Of a stretch of 64,000 nucleotides of DNA, positions 12,204-26,100 are shown piece after piece. Position 1 is the first letter of the stretch. Every line of letters begins with the position of its first letter. The notes beneath the pieces are model-generated. The model saw only the letters and a list, made by a program, of their open reading frames with translations. It was not told the origin of the DNA and searched no databases. A program made the position numbers and the translations under genes. This stretch comes from Polytrichum commune (taxonomy: Eukaryota > Streptophyta > Polytrichopsida > Polytrichales > Polytrichaceae): the NCBI GenBank assembly GCA_950295325.1, contig OX485808.1:1180501-1244500 (forward strand). The letters run 5' to 3'.

Positions 12204-12900
12204 AACCCAACCGGTTACATATTGAAATCTTCTTGATTTTCTTTATTTATTTGAGTTGTATTCTATAGATTCCTCCTAGATGATCGGTAAGTCTCTTCAA
12301 CCGGTTATTTCTCAAACTCAACATGTTCATCTATAACTAACCGTTGGTTCTCCCTGAGCCTTGTTTATGTGAATAAAATGATGTAGTCTTAAATGCCACT
12401 ATGAAGTATGGCCAAAACCCAATTGGTTACACATTGATATCTTCTTGATTGCTTTATTCATATGAGCTGTATCCTATGGATTCCTCCTGGATGATCGGTA
12501 AGTCTCTTCCAGGAGTTATTTCTTAAACTTAACATGTTCATTTGTACCTAACCATTGGTTTCCCATGAGCCATGTTTATGTGAATAAAATGATGTAATCT
12601 CAAGTGACACTGCAAAGCCTGGCTGAAACCCAACCGGTTACATGTTAATTTCTTTTATTTGCTTTATTCATACGAGTTGTATCCTATAGATTTCTCCTAT
12701 ATGATTGGTCAATCTCTTCAACCAGTTAAGCCAAGAGACGCAAAGCAGAGCGGAAAAAGTAGGCAAAGACCATGAATCTTTGCAAATTTATGGCCTCTAT
12801 TGGCCTGAAATTTCAAACTCAACATGTTCATTTGTAACTAACCATTGGTTCTTTCCAAAACCTGATTATCTAAATAAAATGGACGTAGTTTAAAATTAAT
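12204..12900 (+). repeat. Tandem repeat, 212-bp unit, three copies
   Basis: Units begin AAACCCAACCGGTTACAT or a close variant near 12204, 12416 and 12627, so the period is 211-212 bases. Each contains TCCTCCT.GATGATCGGTAAG, AACTCAACATGTTCAT, TAACYGTTGGTTC and GTGAATAAAATG. The third unit is the most decayed and is interrupted near 12725-12800. A single related unit lies in a MAP2 intron at 45715-45890. Confidence 0.85.
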
Positions 12901-13113
12901 AGCTCGGGAAGATAGTCTCACTTTAATCCTAAACCCAAAAAACATATTGCGTGAAAATGGCGTACAGGGTACCCGAGATCATGGACAACACCTTGCCTTC
13001 TAACCCTGCTTTGGGTGGAATTCCCCAATCATTATATTTATAGCTTCAACCCACCATAATTTACTCGAAGTTGCAAGTATGTTGGAAATTGCTTACTAAT
13101 TAAGTAGACCTAT

Positions 13114-14070
13114 TGTCGCAACCCTTGCTAGCCCCCTTGATAATCTTGCCAATTTTCATTTCTAGCAAAGGTTACGAGCGCTAACCCTTCGCATTCCGCC
13201 ATGCTAATGGTTAGCTCCTCCTACCCCGGACCTTATAGTTCATAAGAGGGGAACCAACCCTCCTACTTTGCTTTCGGGACTCACCCCTTGATCGGTAACC
13301 AATTCCCAAATGTGGACTTCCATCCATCAATCTTATGTTGATCATCACGTTGCCGGAGCAACACTACAACAACCCGAACCATACTAGGCAACTATGGCCT
13401 CACAATGGACCAAAGCCCATGGAGGCCGTGCCGTTCGGCCTCGGGTGGGTGAGGCCACACCACCTCACCCATATAAGCCTCTAGGACTCTACGCGGGGCC
13501 CCTACCCCCACCGTCAAGAAACCTCTTGTCTCTCTACCAAGAGTTGGGGCCAAGTAGACATTTTCCCTTAGCCGCTGGGCCTAGAAGCCCCCAGCAGCTT
13601 CAAACCATCATAACTTCCTTGTATGATATCTGATGCAAAAAGAAACCAGTCCATCTTCATCTACGCTCCACTTAGATGACGATGGACTCCTCACTTGCCT
13701 CATTCAGGCAAGTATTGAGAAAGTTATGCCTGTTTGAACCTTGGCAGTCCCGGGAATCACTCCCAGGCACTGCTGTACCAGGGCGCTGTCCCGGGACAAC
13801 GCCCCACTCAAATTGCCATAACTCCTAGCTCACACCTCCGATTGAGGTGTTCATGAGCATTCTAGAATCTACACGCCATAAGCTACGCATAGCTTATGGC
13901 CTAACCCTCGTGCCTCCTAGTCTCTGTGAGTGGGAGGCGTTCCTAACGCCCGAGGCCCTTGCCCACACTAGGATCACTTGGGCCCTCTCACCAATAGCGC
14001 CACAAGTCCCGGGTGTCACTCCGGGGTCCCCCTTGTGCCCATGGTGTTTCGGGCACTCCTCATGATTTAA
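13114..14070 (+). repeat. Right arm of inverted repeat plus GC-rich extension
   Basis: Positions 13114-13715 mirror 10717-11313. The sequence continues to about 14070 as GC-rich DNA with several CCCGGGA motifs (13748, 13790, 14008) that the left arm lacks, so the left copy is truncated. It starts TGTCGCAACCC. Open frames here (13394-13633, 13847-14065) show no protein family. Confidence 0.65.
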
Positions 14071-17000
14071 GCGTCATGATTTTATTCTTGATCAATTGAA
14101 TTTTTTTTATTGCCAAGTGATGTCAATAATAATCATATATTGAAATCATTAGCATTATGATAAGCCAATCGAGCCGCCGACCACGTAATCCCTTAGTTAG
14201 CAAATCTAATCATTTCTTTACTACTCCATTCTAAGATTCCTATAGATTAATATGGATCTTGTCCAACATTAAGAATATATGTTGACATATATGAAACTCA
14301 CATTATCGTAGTCAATATTTTAACGATATTTTATCTAATATCTATATTGATAAAATTATCAATAAACTATATTTTATCATACTACGTAATCTTATTTTAA
14401 AATATTGATATTTATTAAAATCACCATATTATTCTTAGAAATATATTTGAAATACATCAATATTGTATAATTTTTTTTCAATTCGTAAGCTATTCGTTAT
14501 GAATCTCAAACATCCATCGATGATACAATCCGAGCTCTCCGATAATTTTTTATTATATCAGGTGCAAAAATTACATTTGTTTTTGTATATTTAATGAATA
14601 AATTCTCTATTTCTCTCCATCTTATATCCATATACATCACCTCTCACAAACTATAGTATATCTAATGCGTAGATTTTTGTCCGGTCTCATCATTGCTAAA
14701 GCATTTATTCTTCAAAATTCCAATACATGTCATTGATACATATATATATATATATATAAACTTCTTCTCCAAATATGTGTCTATAAGTAAAATAAAATAA
14801 AATAAAATAATAAAATTTAGATAGGCTATATTTTAAAATAAAAAATAAATAAAAATTGGATAGACTATACGTAAAAATCACCATGCTATGATAATATATA
14901 TGGATAAAATATATTCATACAAAAATGGAAAGAATGTTGAATTTGCATAGATTATATTCAAAGAGAAAATAATAATGTAGTAAATTGGGATAGGCTGTAC
15001 TAATAAAAATGATAAAAAAAAAATCAATGCACCCATGTCAAAATATTGTATTCGGCTTCATCATTATCAACAATAAAGACATTAGGATACCATCATTGGT
15101 AGGTGGCTCGCAACTTGTTTGCCAAAGGCTTTGAAAAAATATTGAGGCTCTCGGATTCTTATTTGTTAGTTATAATTTACGCATCGGAGAACCAATTGTC
15201 AAAACATCGAACATTATAAGTATGTAAATAACATAATTGCATTCACTAGTTTCAAATGTAACATCTAATGATATAACGGATTTATCATCATATTGTAATA
15301 TAATATTGAATTATTTAGACGGTTGCAAACCCACCATAAATGTTATATTTTTTTCATCTACACATTACAACTTTTGTAAAATAAAAACACTACTTCAATT
15401 TTCTGTAATTCACAAATCAATATTTTTCGATTCGTTAGTGTGTCATTTCCAATAAGGCCACTTTTCAATAAAGTGCATTAAGGCCACTTTTCAATAAATC
15501 CGAGCACATTGTAGTGATACTAAAAACGTTCGCCGAAGAATATGGATCTTGCAAGCCATGCGGCAGTGTTCCATCAATTAAGGTGTAATCTTCATGAAAA
15601 TAGGCTATCTCCAACATATCCGCGGATTTGGCCAAAATTTGGATAGAATATTGTACAAGACATCTTCATTTATAATTTTGTCTCAAATTTTTTCTTAAAT
15701 CTACGATCTCCACATTCATATTAAATATAATATCTTATATAATAAAATATTAAAAATAAAAAACTAAGTATACATTATCCAAATACTTATCCAAATTAGA
15801 TAACATACATTATATGTCGAAGATTTGATATAGATCAAACTTGCTTTTAGAACAGCGAATCTTTAGATGGTACATGAACCTTCTGAATTTTGTAAATAAT
15901 CCAAAAACATTATATACATCCATCATCAATTTTTTCTCATTTTTAAAAGTCATCCAAGTGATCTAATGGAATACAAGCTAAACACATAATTGAACCCTAA
16001 CCCACCTAATTTTTTAAAAAAAACCAAAAGAATAAAAATAGACATCAAATGCCAAGGTTTAATTTATAAGATTTATTATATATTAAAAATTAATCAAAAT
16101 ATTGATAAATTCCTAAAACTTAAAAATGTTAAATTAAACATTGGAAAGACCTTTAATTTTAAATATATAAGGTTTAAAATTGGTGAGAAATTATTTAATA
16201 TAAACTTAAGGTCAATCCTAAATCCTATATCTTAAAACATCAAAAAAATTAAGATAAAATGTTGGTTAAAACTTAAAGCCTAAACTATTAAGGTTCAAAA
16301 ATGATATTAATTAAATGATGATATTTAAAATTAAACCTTAATATATCATTATATATAAAATATCACATGTAATGGACATTTGATATATTAGATTATATTA
16401 TAAGATGGCATCATATGACATTGCTTATTTAGACTTAGATGTAACACCATCACGTCAATCATTCAATGACTCTGGAAATAAATTTTATAATATTGATGGC
16501 AATCATACTTGAAATTTTATATATATCAATTAAATATGAAAACAGAATAATACTAACTTTTTTCAAGTATAATTTTTTTACAAGACTCTAATGACAATGC
16601 ATAAATATTATATGCATTCTATATGATATAAGATATACATGACAATAATAATAGATTATCTTTTAAAGTTAAATCACCTTGTACTATATCACTCATCTAA
16701 CTTTTAATTGAATATGCATTTTTAGTTATAAGATAGGAAATATATTATTTCAAACATTTCAAACATTTCAAATATAATCATCATAAATTATTTTATAATA
16801 TAGTTACTACTAGTTCATTTGTGGTGGAAATATATTTGAAACTATAAATATTGCAAGATATAAATGCAATTATAATTATAAAATTATAAAATAAGTTGTC
16901 TAAACAATCAAAAAACTTGAAAATGACTTGAAAAGATGATTTATGTATTTAAATTGAGATAGTGTATAAAAAATGAAAATGATAGATTAGTGCAAATGTT

Positions 17001-17160
17001 CATGAAATTACTGAAGTGAGAGATTGAAGATAAAATATGAAATATAAATAAATAATATGTTTTAGACAATATAATATGAGATATAAATGTTATTTTACTT
17101 GGAATTAGACTTATTGGAGAACGTTATGGATAGGGTATACTCCAAAAATCTCAAGTTTTT
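14071..17160. other. AT-rich island
   Basis: About 3 kb of strongly AT-rich DNA without a recognisable gene. It includes a (TA)n run near 14740-14758, an (AAAAT)n run near 14790-14811, and a 19-base direct duplication AAGGCCACTTTTCAATAAA (15457 and 15480). The open frame at 15990-16235 is low-complexity Lys/Ile/Asn and is rejected as a gene. Confidence 0.5.
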
Positions 17161-20100
17161 GATTATAACCTATCCAAGTTATTGTAATATTTTATCATCA
17201 TCACATATTTTATTATTTCTATAATTAGATGATGCATATTGGTTCTCTTCAAATAAAGTTCTTTATATTTATATATATATATGTTATTTATTATATTTAT
17301 TGGTTTTTGAGTTCCCCAATTTAGCATAAGGTGATATATATTATTTTGACATATTGCAAATGTTTGAGCAATCACACATGTGCAAAATAAATGAGTTGTG
17401 AACAAAAAAAATGGCCATAACGACACGTCATAAACACATGTTGCACACATTGACAAGTTGCCGTATTTATCAAAATATTCACGTTGAATGAAAGCCACAT
17501 CATGGCCTTGGAAGACAATTATGGGGAGGTTATAAAATAGGCTTAGAGCATCCAAAGCCACAACATGCCCCTTGCCAACTAATTACAATTAGTAGTTCAT
17601 AATAGCAATGAGGGAACAAAGGGGTCTTACGTGCCAACTCGGAGGCGCTTCACTAAAGTAAACTCCATATGAGCTTCTTGATGGAATCACCCAATTTTTG
17701 TTACAGGATGACTTTACTTGAGTGCCACGAATCCCTGGCTTGCAATTAGGGTTGACTACTAGGTAGTTACTTGGGTGATATTTAATTTTTGGGTCGCACT
17801 ACAAAGTTGCCAAGGTATGCCAAAATATTATTGCCACGATTAAACCTATTAGCAAGCACCATCAACTAGCCTAGGAGGGCTATGATTGCGCAATTGCATG
17901 TGGGAGCAATGTGTCAAGAGGATTCTTGAAATTATAGGCACATGTTTGATATATGGACGATTGATGGAAGGGTTTCTTGCAAATATTCAAGTAAAACTAT
18001 AAGTTGACCAATGATTTTGGGAACATGGACATGTGGTAGTTGTAATTTAGTTGGAGAATTTAATATCTAAATGTTAATTTCATTGATGCTTAAGGCATGG
18101 TATATGCACATTTTATGCCACATGGGAATAAAGTTCATTAAATTGAGCTAAAATTTCCTCTAAACTTGTGGTTACAATTTACTATTTTCTTTGTGTATTA
18201 TAAACATGAATTTTATATTCATCAGAAATGGAACCGTGGGAGACGCCTCATATTATTATTTGTTTGTGCAAATTTTTGTGTTGTGGATTGGTGGTTGATA
18301 TTCCAAGAAAAAAAGAAAAAAAAGAAAAATGTTAACTACGACATTGTGGTCTCAAGTTTGGCCTATGAAAATGGTCATTCTCAAAATCATATATCTAAGG
18401 TGATACCAAGTACCATTGGTTTGATAGAAACATGTAAATGAACAGAACATAAGGTAAAACTTACAACCTTAAACCAACATAATAAGCGATGGTCTATCTA
18501 TCTATCTATCAAGATCAGATGGATTCCAACGCACTAAAGAACACATTGTTTGGATATTATATGCAAAAGTTACAAGGGTTGAAAGTCAAGTTGTCGGCGA
18601 TATAAGGCCAACAATATATTAGATGTCCAAACGATACACATTTTCATATTTAATATGAACATATTGTGAAAGAATCCTAGGTGTTGGTTTTGGGTAAATT
18701 AGCCTTAGACAAGTGCTAAGATGTTTGGCCCTTGGTCATATGGTTGGTGGTCATGGCCTTATGGTCTTTGCCAACAACATGTATGGTCTTTAGCATTTTT
18801 AATTTAATTTTTTTTAAATAAAAAAAATCATTGGCTATGGTCTTTGTCTATGTTGCACACAAAATCCGCAACATGAAAAAATTATAGTCTTTGGCCATCA
18901 GAAATGCAACTTTTTTCTTTAATATGAGCACAACTTATATCATGCATAGCATCATGGTTGTTGTCCATGGCATTGTGGTTGTTGGCCATGGCCACGTGAT
19001 TTTTAATCACATGATCCTTGGCATCCACCAAATTGTGTTATCTTTATCACGATGGTGACCAAGGACCGCTGAATTGCTAGAAGCATGTAATGAACGCAAC
19101 ATAGGCAAAATGCCATTTAAAAAAAACTATTTTGTCACATGATTTTTGGCCACAACATTGTGATTGTTGGCCATGGTCACATGGTTATTGACCACGGCGA
19201 CACGGTCTTTGGTCACATGGTCTTGGACATCTCCCAAATCATATTCCGCACTCAATCATCAATAGCATAGCCATGGCCAAGTTGTGAATGAACGATAGTC
19301 ATCTAGTGGATGAATGAGTGAAGTTGTTGGTTGAGGATGAAGCGTAAAGAGGATACTTCAAAAGAGGATAGTGGAGTGAGATTCACGTGCAAATACTTAA
19401 GGATAAGCTTATAGTGTCACTCCATTGAGAGCCTTCAAGCATATGTTAAGGAACTCATAGACTTGGTACTCATGACCCCTTCCACTACTAACTTATCTGC
19501 CAAGCTTCAAAGAGATGGAATTTTGAAAAAAAATCCATGAACATGCAAAGTAGTGTGTGTGTGTTACTTTGGCGGAATGGAGATCTCATGTCTCAAAATT
19601 ATTAATATTTTGACAAAAAAAAGACAAATTTCTTTCACAAATTTCTCAAAATTGAAATGTCAAATGGATGAAATCATCCTCAATTTTACTATTATTAGGG
19701 ATCTCATGGATGACAATCACATTCTATCCAATAATGTAATGGAAAAGGAATCTATCTATAATTGTGAGCTTCACTTTGACAACCATACTAAAATTATCAA
19801 ACGTACATTGGTGTTAAGGGGTTACAACCTACCTTTGAACATGGGCAATGGGTAGCTTGTGCATGAAGAGGCTCTACATTCTTGCTTGCTTCTTGAAGAA
19901 GCGGATGTTACATGTAAGGGCATGTTTACACTCATGACCATTGACCATGACCACCACTTTCTAAACTCTCTCATTGGCTGACAATTAAGTAGTGGTCCCA
20001 CTTTGTTTTACACGAGGTCACCAGAATTAAGAGTGAGCATGTCAAAAAATGACTAAGAAAGTGACATGAAATCCTACCTATCTCGAAATGGATAATGTTG

Positions 20101-20550
20101 ATGATTACCATGATTTTGGGATGAGAGAATCCAAGTAGACTATCTCGATAGAACATGAAGGTGACTAGGTATGTTAAAAGAATTTATATACATTAGTAGA
20201 ATCAAAATTACCATACATATGTTTAGTGAATTCTACATTAGATATATCTTTTCTTTCTTTCTTTTTGATTGATACCACTATGTCCCAATCTAAGTCCGCT
20301 TTACACTATATCATGTGACCAAGGGTTTTTAAATGTGATGTGAATTTCTCTTAGTCATGTTCTTCAGACTGCAGACCATAACCACAAGAAATCCTAAATT
20401 GTTCTTACTCTTGACCCTCAATCATGTGTGCAAAATGACCCTACGAATAGGTTAGGTATTGGTCGGATAGGGTTTGGTCATGGCATGAAAAGTCCATCTA
20501 CAATGCAGAACTCCCACCGCCATTGAGCTTTTCATTCACACTATTGTAGG
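17161..20550. other. Non-coding with decayed GGTCATGG-rich repeats
   Basis: No gene was found. From about 18660 to 19270 phrases such as GGTCATGGCC, TTGGCCATGG and TCACATGGTC recur irregularly, which looks like an old, scrambled simple repeat. The block at 20276-20460 resembles 28320-28480 in direct orientation (shared TTTACACTAT and GTGACCAAGG). A TCTA microsatellite is at 18492-18510. Confidence 0.45.
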
Positions 20551-20691
20551 ACCTTGTCAATTTAGTCACTTTGCTCGCCGGAATTGAATATTACGTCATG
20601 CCACATCAACTTTGGCACATTGTAAAACCAACCACTGGGTGACACGTGGCATCTTCATAATATACTTATTTTGTGCCAAAATTGACAAGGT
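20551..20691. mobile_element. Small inverted-repeat element (MITE-like)
   Basis: ACCTTGTCAATTT at 20551-20563 is the exact reverse complement of 20679-20691, and the element spans 141 bases without coding capacity. The flanks (GTAGG before, ACCAC after) show no clear target duplication, so class and completeness are uncertain. Confidence 0.5.
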
Positions 20692-21479
20692 ACCACGGTA
20701 ACTAGGACCTGATCACAACAATCTTGGAGATGAAAGCTGAAAATGTAAACCTTGTTTGCTTAATGTATAGATGATGACTGCTTCATCACTGTGAGAGTTT
20801 ATGGGGTCAGAACCAATGTGGTGGTGACATGTTTGAGAAAGTAATAATTTTTATATTGAACCACAAAGTGACGTAAGCCACAGTGATATGTACAATTAGG
20901 TTGCCTTTGCAAATAGGTTGTTTGTTTACTCATGCAAATTATCTTGGGTCAAAGTCAGATTACGGAAAATATGACTTTGTCTATCATCCCTAAAGCATTT
21001 ACAATAAGAATAAAATTATTGTATTTGGTTATTGTGGTAATTAATTCTCATAATAATAAAGAATGTCGGTAAATTAGCAAGGGGGGCAACCTAATTGCAC
21101 ATACCAATGCATTCATGATCGCCAAGTTGCAAATGAGGATGAAGGATAAAGCAAGTGAGTTGAGGATGAAAATGGAGTGAGATTTAGGCATTGGTTGAGG
21201 GCCGTTTAACACATGTGACCAAGGTTCACAAGACGAAATGATTCAAAATTTCTTCTTGTCATGGTCGGTAGTCCAATGACCATGACCAAGAGACCATGAC
21301 GTAGTGTTTTTAATGAAAAAAAAAAAAAAACTCAAATCACTAAAACTCAAATCTCGCTGGAATTATATGATATTAAGAACAATTTATTAATGATATGGTA
21401 GCCTTCATTTTCTATCGAGACAACTTATTTGGGCACATAACAAGACAAAATTTTATAGCACACACCTAAATCTCAGGCA
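20692..21479. other. No gene seen
   Basis: Intergenic DNA with further GACCATGACC motifs near 21260-21300 related to the 18.7-19.3 kb repeats, and a poly-A run at 21316-21330. Confidence 0.4.
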
Positions 21480-22560
21480 ACAAAATCGCATACCAACTAG
21501 CGAATGAAGGAACCACCCATAATAAACCAACCCCCAAACCCCACATACACATCACGCACACCATACCTTATTGGCTCAACAGAATCTCAATAAGAGAACA
21601 TCATGGAGAAATCCACAACCTCCAAGCATACATAAACAAATACCACCGCGAACACGAACTCCAAATCCAAATTCACATATGTCGACAAATGGGTGTCTAA
21701 TGAGCAAATCACTTATGGAAAGCCTCATGCATACTAGAGACAAAAATTACACAAATCTTAAAAAATTAACACGCCCAATACATGGGAAACCACCAAAAGA
21801 ACATCTTCTTGCCACTAACATATCCCAACCCCAATTACATACTTTGCCCAAACCATGAAATTGACACATGGTCACACCTACTATCCACTTGCACCCACCC
21901 ACACATATAAAAAAACCTTCACATAGCCTGACACAACAAAGCAGTTCACCATATAGCCACACACTCCAATCCACACAAACACACAAGATGCTATACCCTA
22001 GTAAATGTTGGCCACCAACACAATTGGCCCCAAGACATCACAATCCCGGAATGGTTAATACAATGCACATGCCTCCCCAACACATCCACATGCATGGTTC
22101 AATATACTGTGTATACTAGGCCCCCCCACATATAGCCATACACCCTCCCCCCCAAACCCGTCAAACACCATACAATCCATAGAATTCACCTATTGCCATG
22201 ATAGATTCCCAAAATTTGTCTTAGGAGAGAAAACAAACATGTATGATCCCCTCATTCAAACATTAAAAATTGTGGGATGGAATCTTAACCCCCTTATTAC
22301 CGCCACAACAAGGGTACAAGGAGCCGTATACAAAAAATCACTTGAAGCCCTATAAAAACTCAAAACAACCCCTCGAGAAGCCAATTACAACTCATGAAAC
22401 ACATACATCAAATAGCCATAGAATACCTCACATACTTTATCCTAAATAAATGAAAGTTTGACAACAAACAAACCCCATTTGACCTGCCCCCATGAACCCA
22501 AACACTCAACCTAATTCTTCAAAAACTCACAAACGACATCCCCCTTGAAACCATTATTTG
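21480..22560. other. Strand-biased A/C-rich, G-poor segment
   Basis: For about 1 kb the plus strand is rich in A and C and strikingly poor in G (blocks such as CCACACAAACACACAAG and CCCCCCCACATATAGCC). Open frames (21571-21858, 21868-22119) are compositional and match no family I know. It may be a mutated retroelement segment; the boundaries are approximate. Confidence 0.45.
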
Positions 22561-23949
22561 AAGGAGCCCACCTCCCAAAAGGTAGGATAGTAAACCTACA
22601 TGGTCAACTAGTAAAATGGGATCAAGGTAAGGAAGAATGGGCTCCCGTTCATGTCGGTGCGCATAAAAAAACACCGATGTTATTTTTATTTTATTATGAT
22701 TTCTATTGAGATAAGTGTGCCTTAAGTGGACACTTCCAACATTCCAACATATGTAGGGGTTGACAAGCCAAGAAAACTTACATGAGAACATTAGCAAATC
22801 TAAACGAAGAACATGTGAGTTGGTCTTATTGTTTTTGGAATGAAAGTGAATATCTTGTGAATTTTTGAAATGGTGCTTATAGATTTTCTTTCATATATGT
22901 ACATTTCTTACTTGAATATGTACATGTATGCTAGAAATCATCTAATATCACCATCCACTTTAGGACTACATCCCTTGTATGTTCAAGTGCAATTGGGCAA
23001 GCATATGCCTGAATTTAATTTCCATGTCATATTAATTGAGGTTGAAACCAATAACATGATGATATATGATTGTCTTTTGGTCCAAAACATAATAATTTAT
23101 GCTTGATATGACTTGCACATAAGGTAAATATGGTTTGCATTTAGGGGAAACATCCACTAGGGCATGATGCACACATGTGGGTATTTTGTGACTTGGGGGG
23201 TAATTTTACCATGCTTCCCACTTTTATTGTGGTTAGCATAATACAATGTCTAGCAAACATTGCAATATTTTAACCTTCCTATGCTAATGGCTCAAAAGAG
23301 GCTTACTTTTGTGGTGAAGTACCATTTGCCCTAGAGGATAGTTAAGGGCTTGGTTGGCTTAACTTCATAGTTGATTTACCAACATTTGTGAACACAAATA
23401 TCCCTAACATTACATGTGCCCATGCAAGGAAATGCATGCCTAACAAATTGAAAGTTATTAGCACATCCTTACATGCATGCGCATGCAAAAAGGGTCCAGG
23501 AGCGCATGCTCATGAGGCCCTTCACTGTGTTGGCACCCTTGACCACCCGTCAACCTTCCCCTGCAAACCACTGCACCACATATCGCAATCTAGGCACCCC
23601 AAATTTTGAACCGCCATGTCCCCACACCTAAACCCGTAACGTGTAATTTTGTCACTGTGGCGGGTTTTGCCTCTTGGCCTCATGGCCTCCACTGCATGCC
23701 CTTCCCCCATGGGCTTCATGGCATGCCATCACTACACTCCCGCGCCCATTGCCACCATATTCGACCTAGGATGGAAAGTGTAATAGGGTTTCGTGGATGG
23801 CACATTCAATAGTGTTCGCCTGTCACGTCGCATAAACAACAATGATGCACTAGAGTATTCAATGTTATGAAGTACAATTGTCCAATTTTTTGCAGTGTCC
23901 CACAAAGCAAAAACGACATAGCAAGGGAGGTAGGGGTGATGGAGAGGAT
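22561..23949. other. No gene seen
   Basis: Mixed-composition intergenic DNA. A cluster of GCATGC motifs lies at 23470-23510. No coding or RNA gene was recognised. Confidence 0.4.
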
Positions 23950-25130
23950 CAATCATGATATTATTAAATTGGTGATTGTGGGGTGGCTGGGACGAAATAA
24001 ATGTCCCCATAACCAAAGTCCAAATAGTTGTCCTTTGGACCTTCTTGTAACATGTTGGCAGTTGGTGCAGAAAGAGGGTAGGATGGAAATAACCTTGCTT
24101 TGAATGGTTCCCTTCAAGGTCCCACAACATTCATTATAGTACCTTCTACAACAAATATTTTTTTGCATTTTTAATTGGTGTTTGTAGATATTTTCTTTTG
24201 CCGTGAACATGCACTCACAACATGCCCACTTGTAGTCAGGGTTGTGCACCTTGTAATGCTTTGTAAGATGATATTTGGAGGCAACAATGGCAAAAATTCA
24301 TGATGTGGTAGGCAAAATGACACAATTATTAGGCATGCTCTTTGCTTTGAGGATGACGTCCAAAACAAACTATTCCTCCTTATAATTGCGCACAAACATG
24401 TAATTTGTCATGATCTCTAGTGCCAATAATGGGAAAGGACGTCTTTAGTGAATTGTCTAGTTCACCCTCCTTCCACATGTTTGCAAAGCTTGGTTGAAAC
24501 ATGTAGTTGCAAGAATCGGAGATGTTAGTCTACATGCAATTGCCCTGAAGGTTGTGGGAAGCATAATGTACGACACATACTTCTCTAGATAAAACCATGG
24601 ACACACGGCCGATAGGTCAACTACGAAAGTTATTTGATGACCTTTCTAGTCCTAAATACGCAAAGTTTTAAAAGTATTTCAAGAGGGAGTGGTGTCAAAA
24701 ACCACCATGTGGGTTGTTGGTCATTGTAATGTGTTTTATGTTGACAATACCCAAATGCTACCTTTAGGAGCTACCACTCATTCATGAAGGCCATGTTATG
24801 TTATGAGTGTGTAGAATCTCAAATAAAACTACAAATAAAACATGACAAAATACAAAATTATATCCATGCATGGAGCATGGTGGGTGCGTGGCAAGCATGA
24901 GGCTCGTAGTGGTCCATGAAACGTGGCACATATGGAGAAACAAACCCATCAAAGAACATGTTTACCTTGTGTTATGTCATCTCAAAAATGGCATCAATAG
25001 AAACTGCATTCTAGTGTCCATGTTTTATCATCAGCTTCTTTTGCCAATCAATTTAGATCCCAATCATGAAGGGCACATTGTCTACATTGAGGCTTCATGT
25101 AACATGTTTTTCCAACATTGGAGGTAGAAG
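23950..25130 (-). pseudogene. Probable Mutator-like transposase relic
   Basis: Minus-strand frames give disconnected pieces in the order expected of a MULE transposase. Near 25050-24950 there is a KHGH..AVSIDA segment, recalling the first catalytic Asp. Near 24240-24170 the stretch WACCECMFTAKENIYKHQ resembles a SWIM zinc finger (CxC...CxH) with its third Cys changed to Tyr. Stops and frameshifts separate the pieces. The similarity is by eye and weak, so another DDE family is possible. No terminal repeats were found. Confidence 0.4.
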
Positions 25131-26100
25131 ACATTGGCTTTGCTTTTTATAGCCCACATATTACACACACTTTGTGCGTGGTTGTCAAGGTGTTTGTAAG
25201 TTTCTTTGTCCCCACATGAGCTCAAGTTTATGGACATCTTATTCTAATACGAACAAGTCTTGCTTTAGCTCACCCTTGCCTTTCATGCATTGTTCTAGCA
25301 TGGCGTGATGTTTTGCGAGGATCTAGGATACAAAGAGGCTCAAGTGTTGTTGTTAGCTTGTTTGATGTGTTTGGAATGGGGAAAAGCCAATTTCCAAGTA
25401 TAGTTGCCTCGCTATGAATTCACTCTGACAACCCTTGTTCTGGAATTACATGTCTTGATTTCACGGTCCTCGGATGCTTGTGGCCTTTGTAATTAGGCAT
25501 GTAATTTTGTTTCTTATCATATGTGCACTGTGGTTGTAACATGGCACGAGTGACCTCCTAAGCAATTTGAGAGTTGCCTTGGGGTTTGTTGGGAATGAAT
25601 ACGTGTTCAGAAAGGATTGCAATAATAAGTAAATGGCAAACAAACCACTAAAATGAAACCATAATTCAGAATGGAAGAAGGAGAATGACATGGGAAAAGA
25701 AGTATAAGAGACTTACCTTTGCCATTCATAGAAATTGGATGATTCAACTCCTTTAGAGAATATTAGCATGCGCATCATGTAGGAGGAATTTTGTCTCCAT
25801 ATCCTCACGCCTTTATTGGCCTTTGATGAAATTGGGGACTCAATCCCAAAGGTGTATATGCAAATTGTTTCAACTTCTCTTCCTTGATGTAGTTTGGGTT
25901 TGGCACATGTCACATTTCCAAAGCAAGTCGTTGTGGTGGAAGGCACCTAGTGGTGGGTTTTGCACCTTCAAGCAGAGAATGTCCATGGCACCAATGGGTT
26001 CATGTACCTAGGTTTCCAATACCATGGAGTTTACAACATGTCTTGCTTTTTTATGCAAGTTCACTCACCTGGCCCATTGAATGTCATTCATCATGGGGCT
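25131..26100. other. No gene seen
   Basis: Intergenic DNA up to the insertion site of solo LTR A. Short open frames on both strands overlap one another and show no conserved motif. Confidence 0.4.

Noticed and set aside
15990-16235. Open frame rich in Lys, Ile and Asn
   Set aside because: It lies in a strongly AT-rich island where such frames arise by chance; there is no domain and no splice context.
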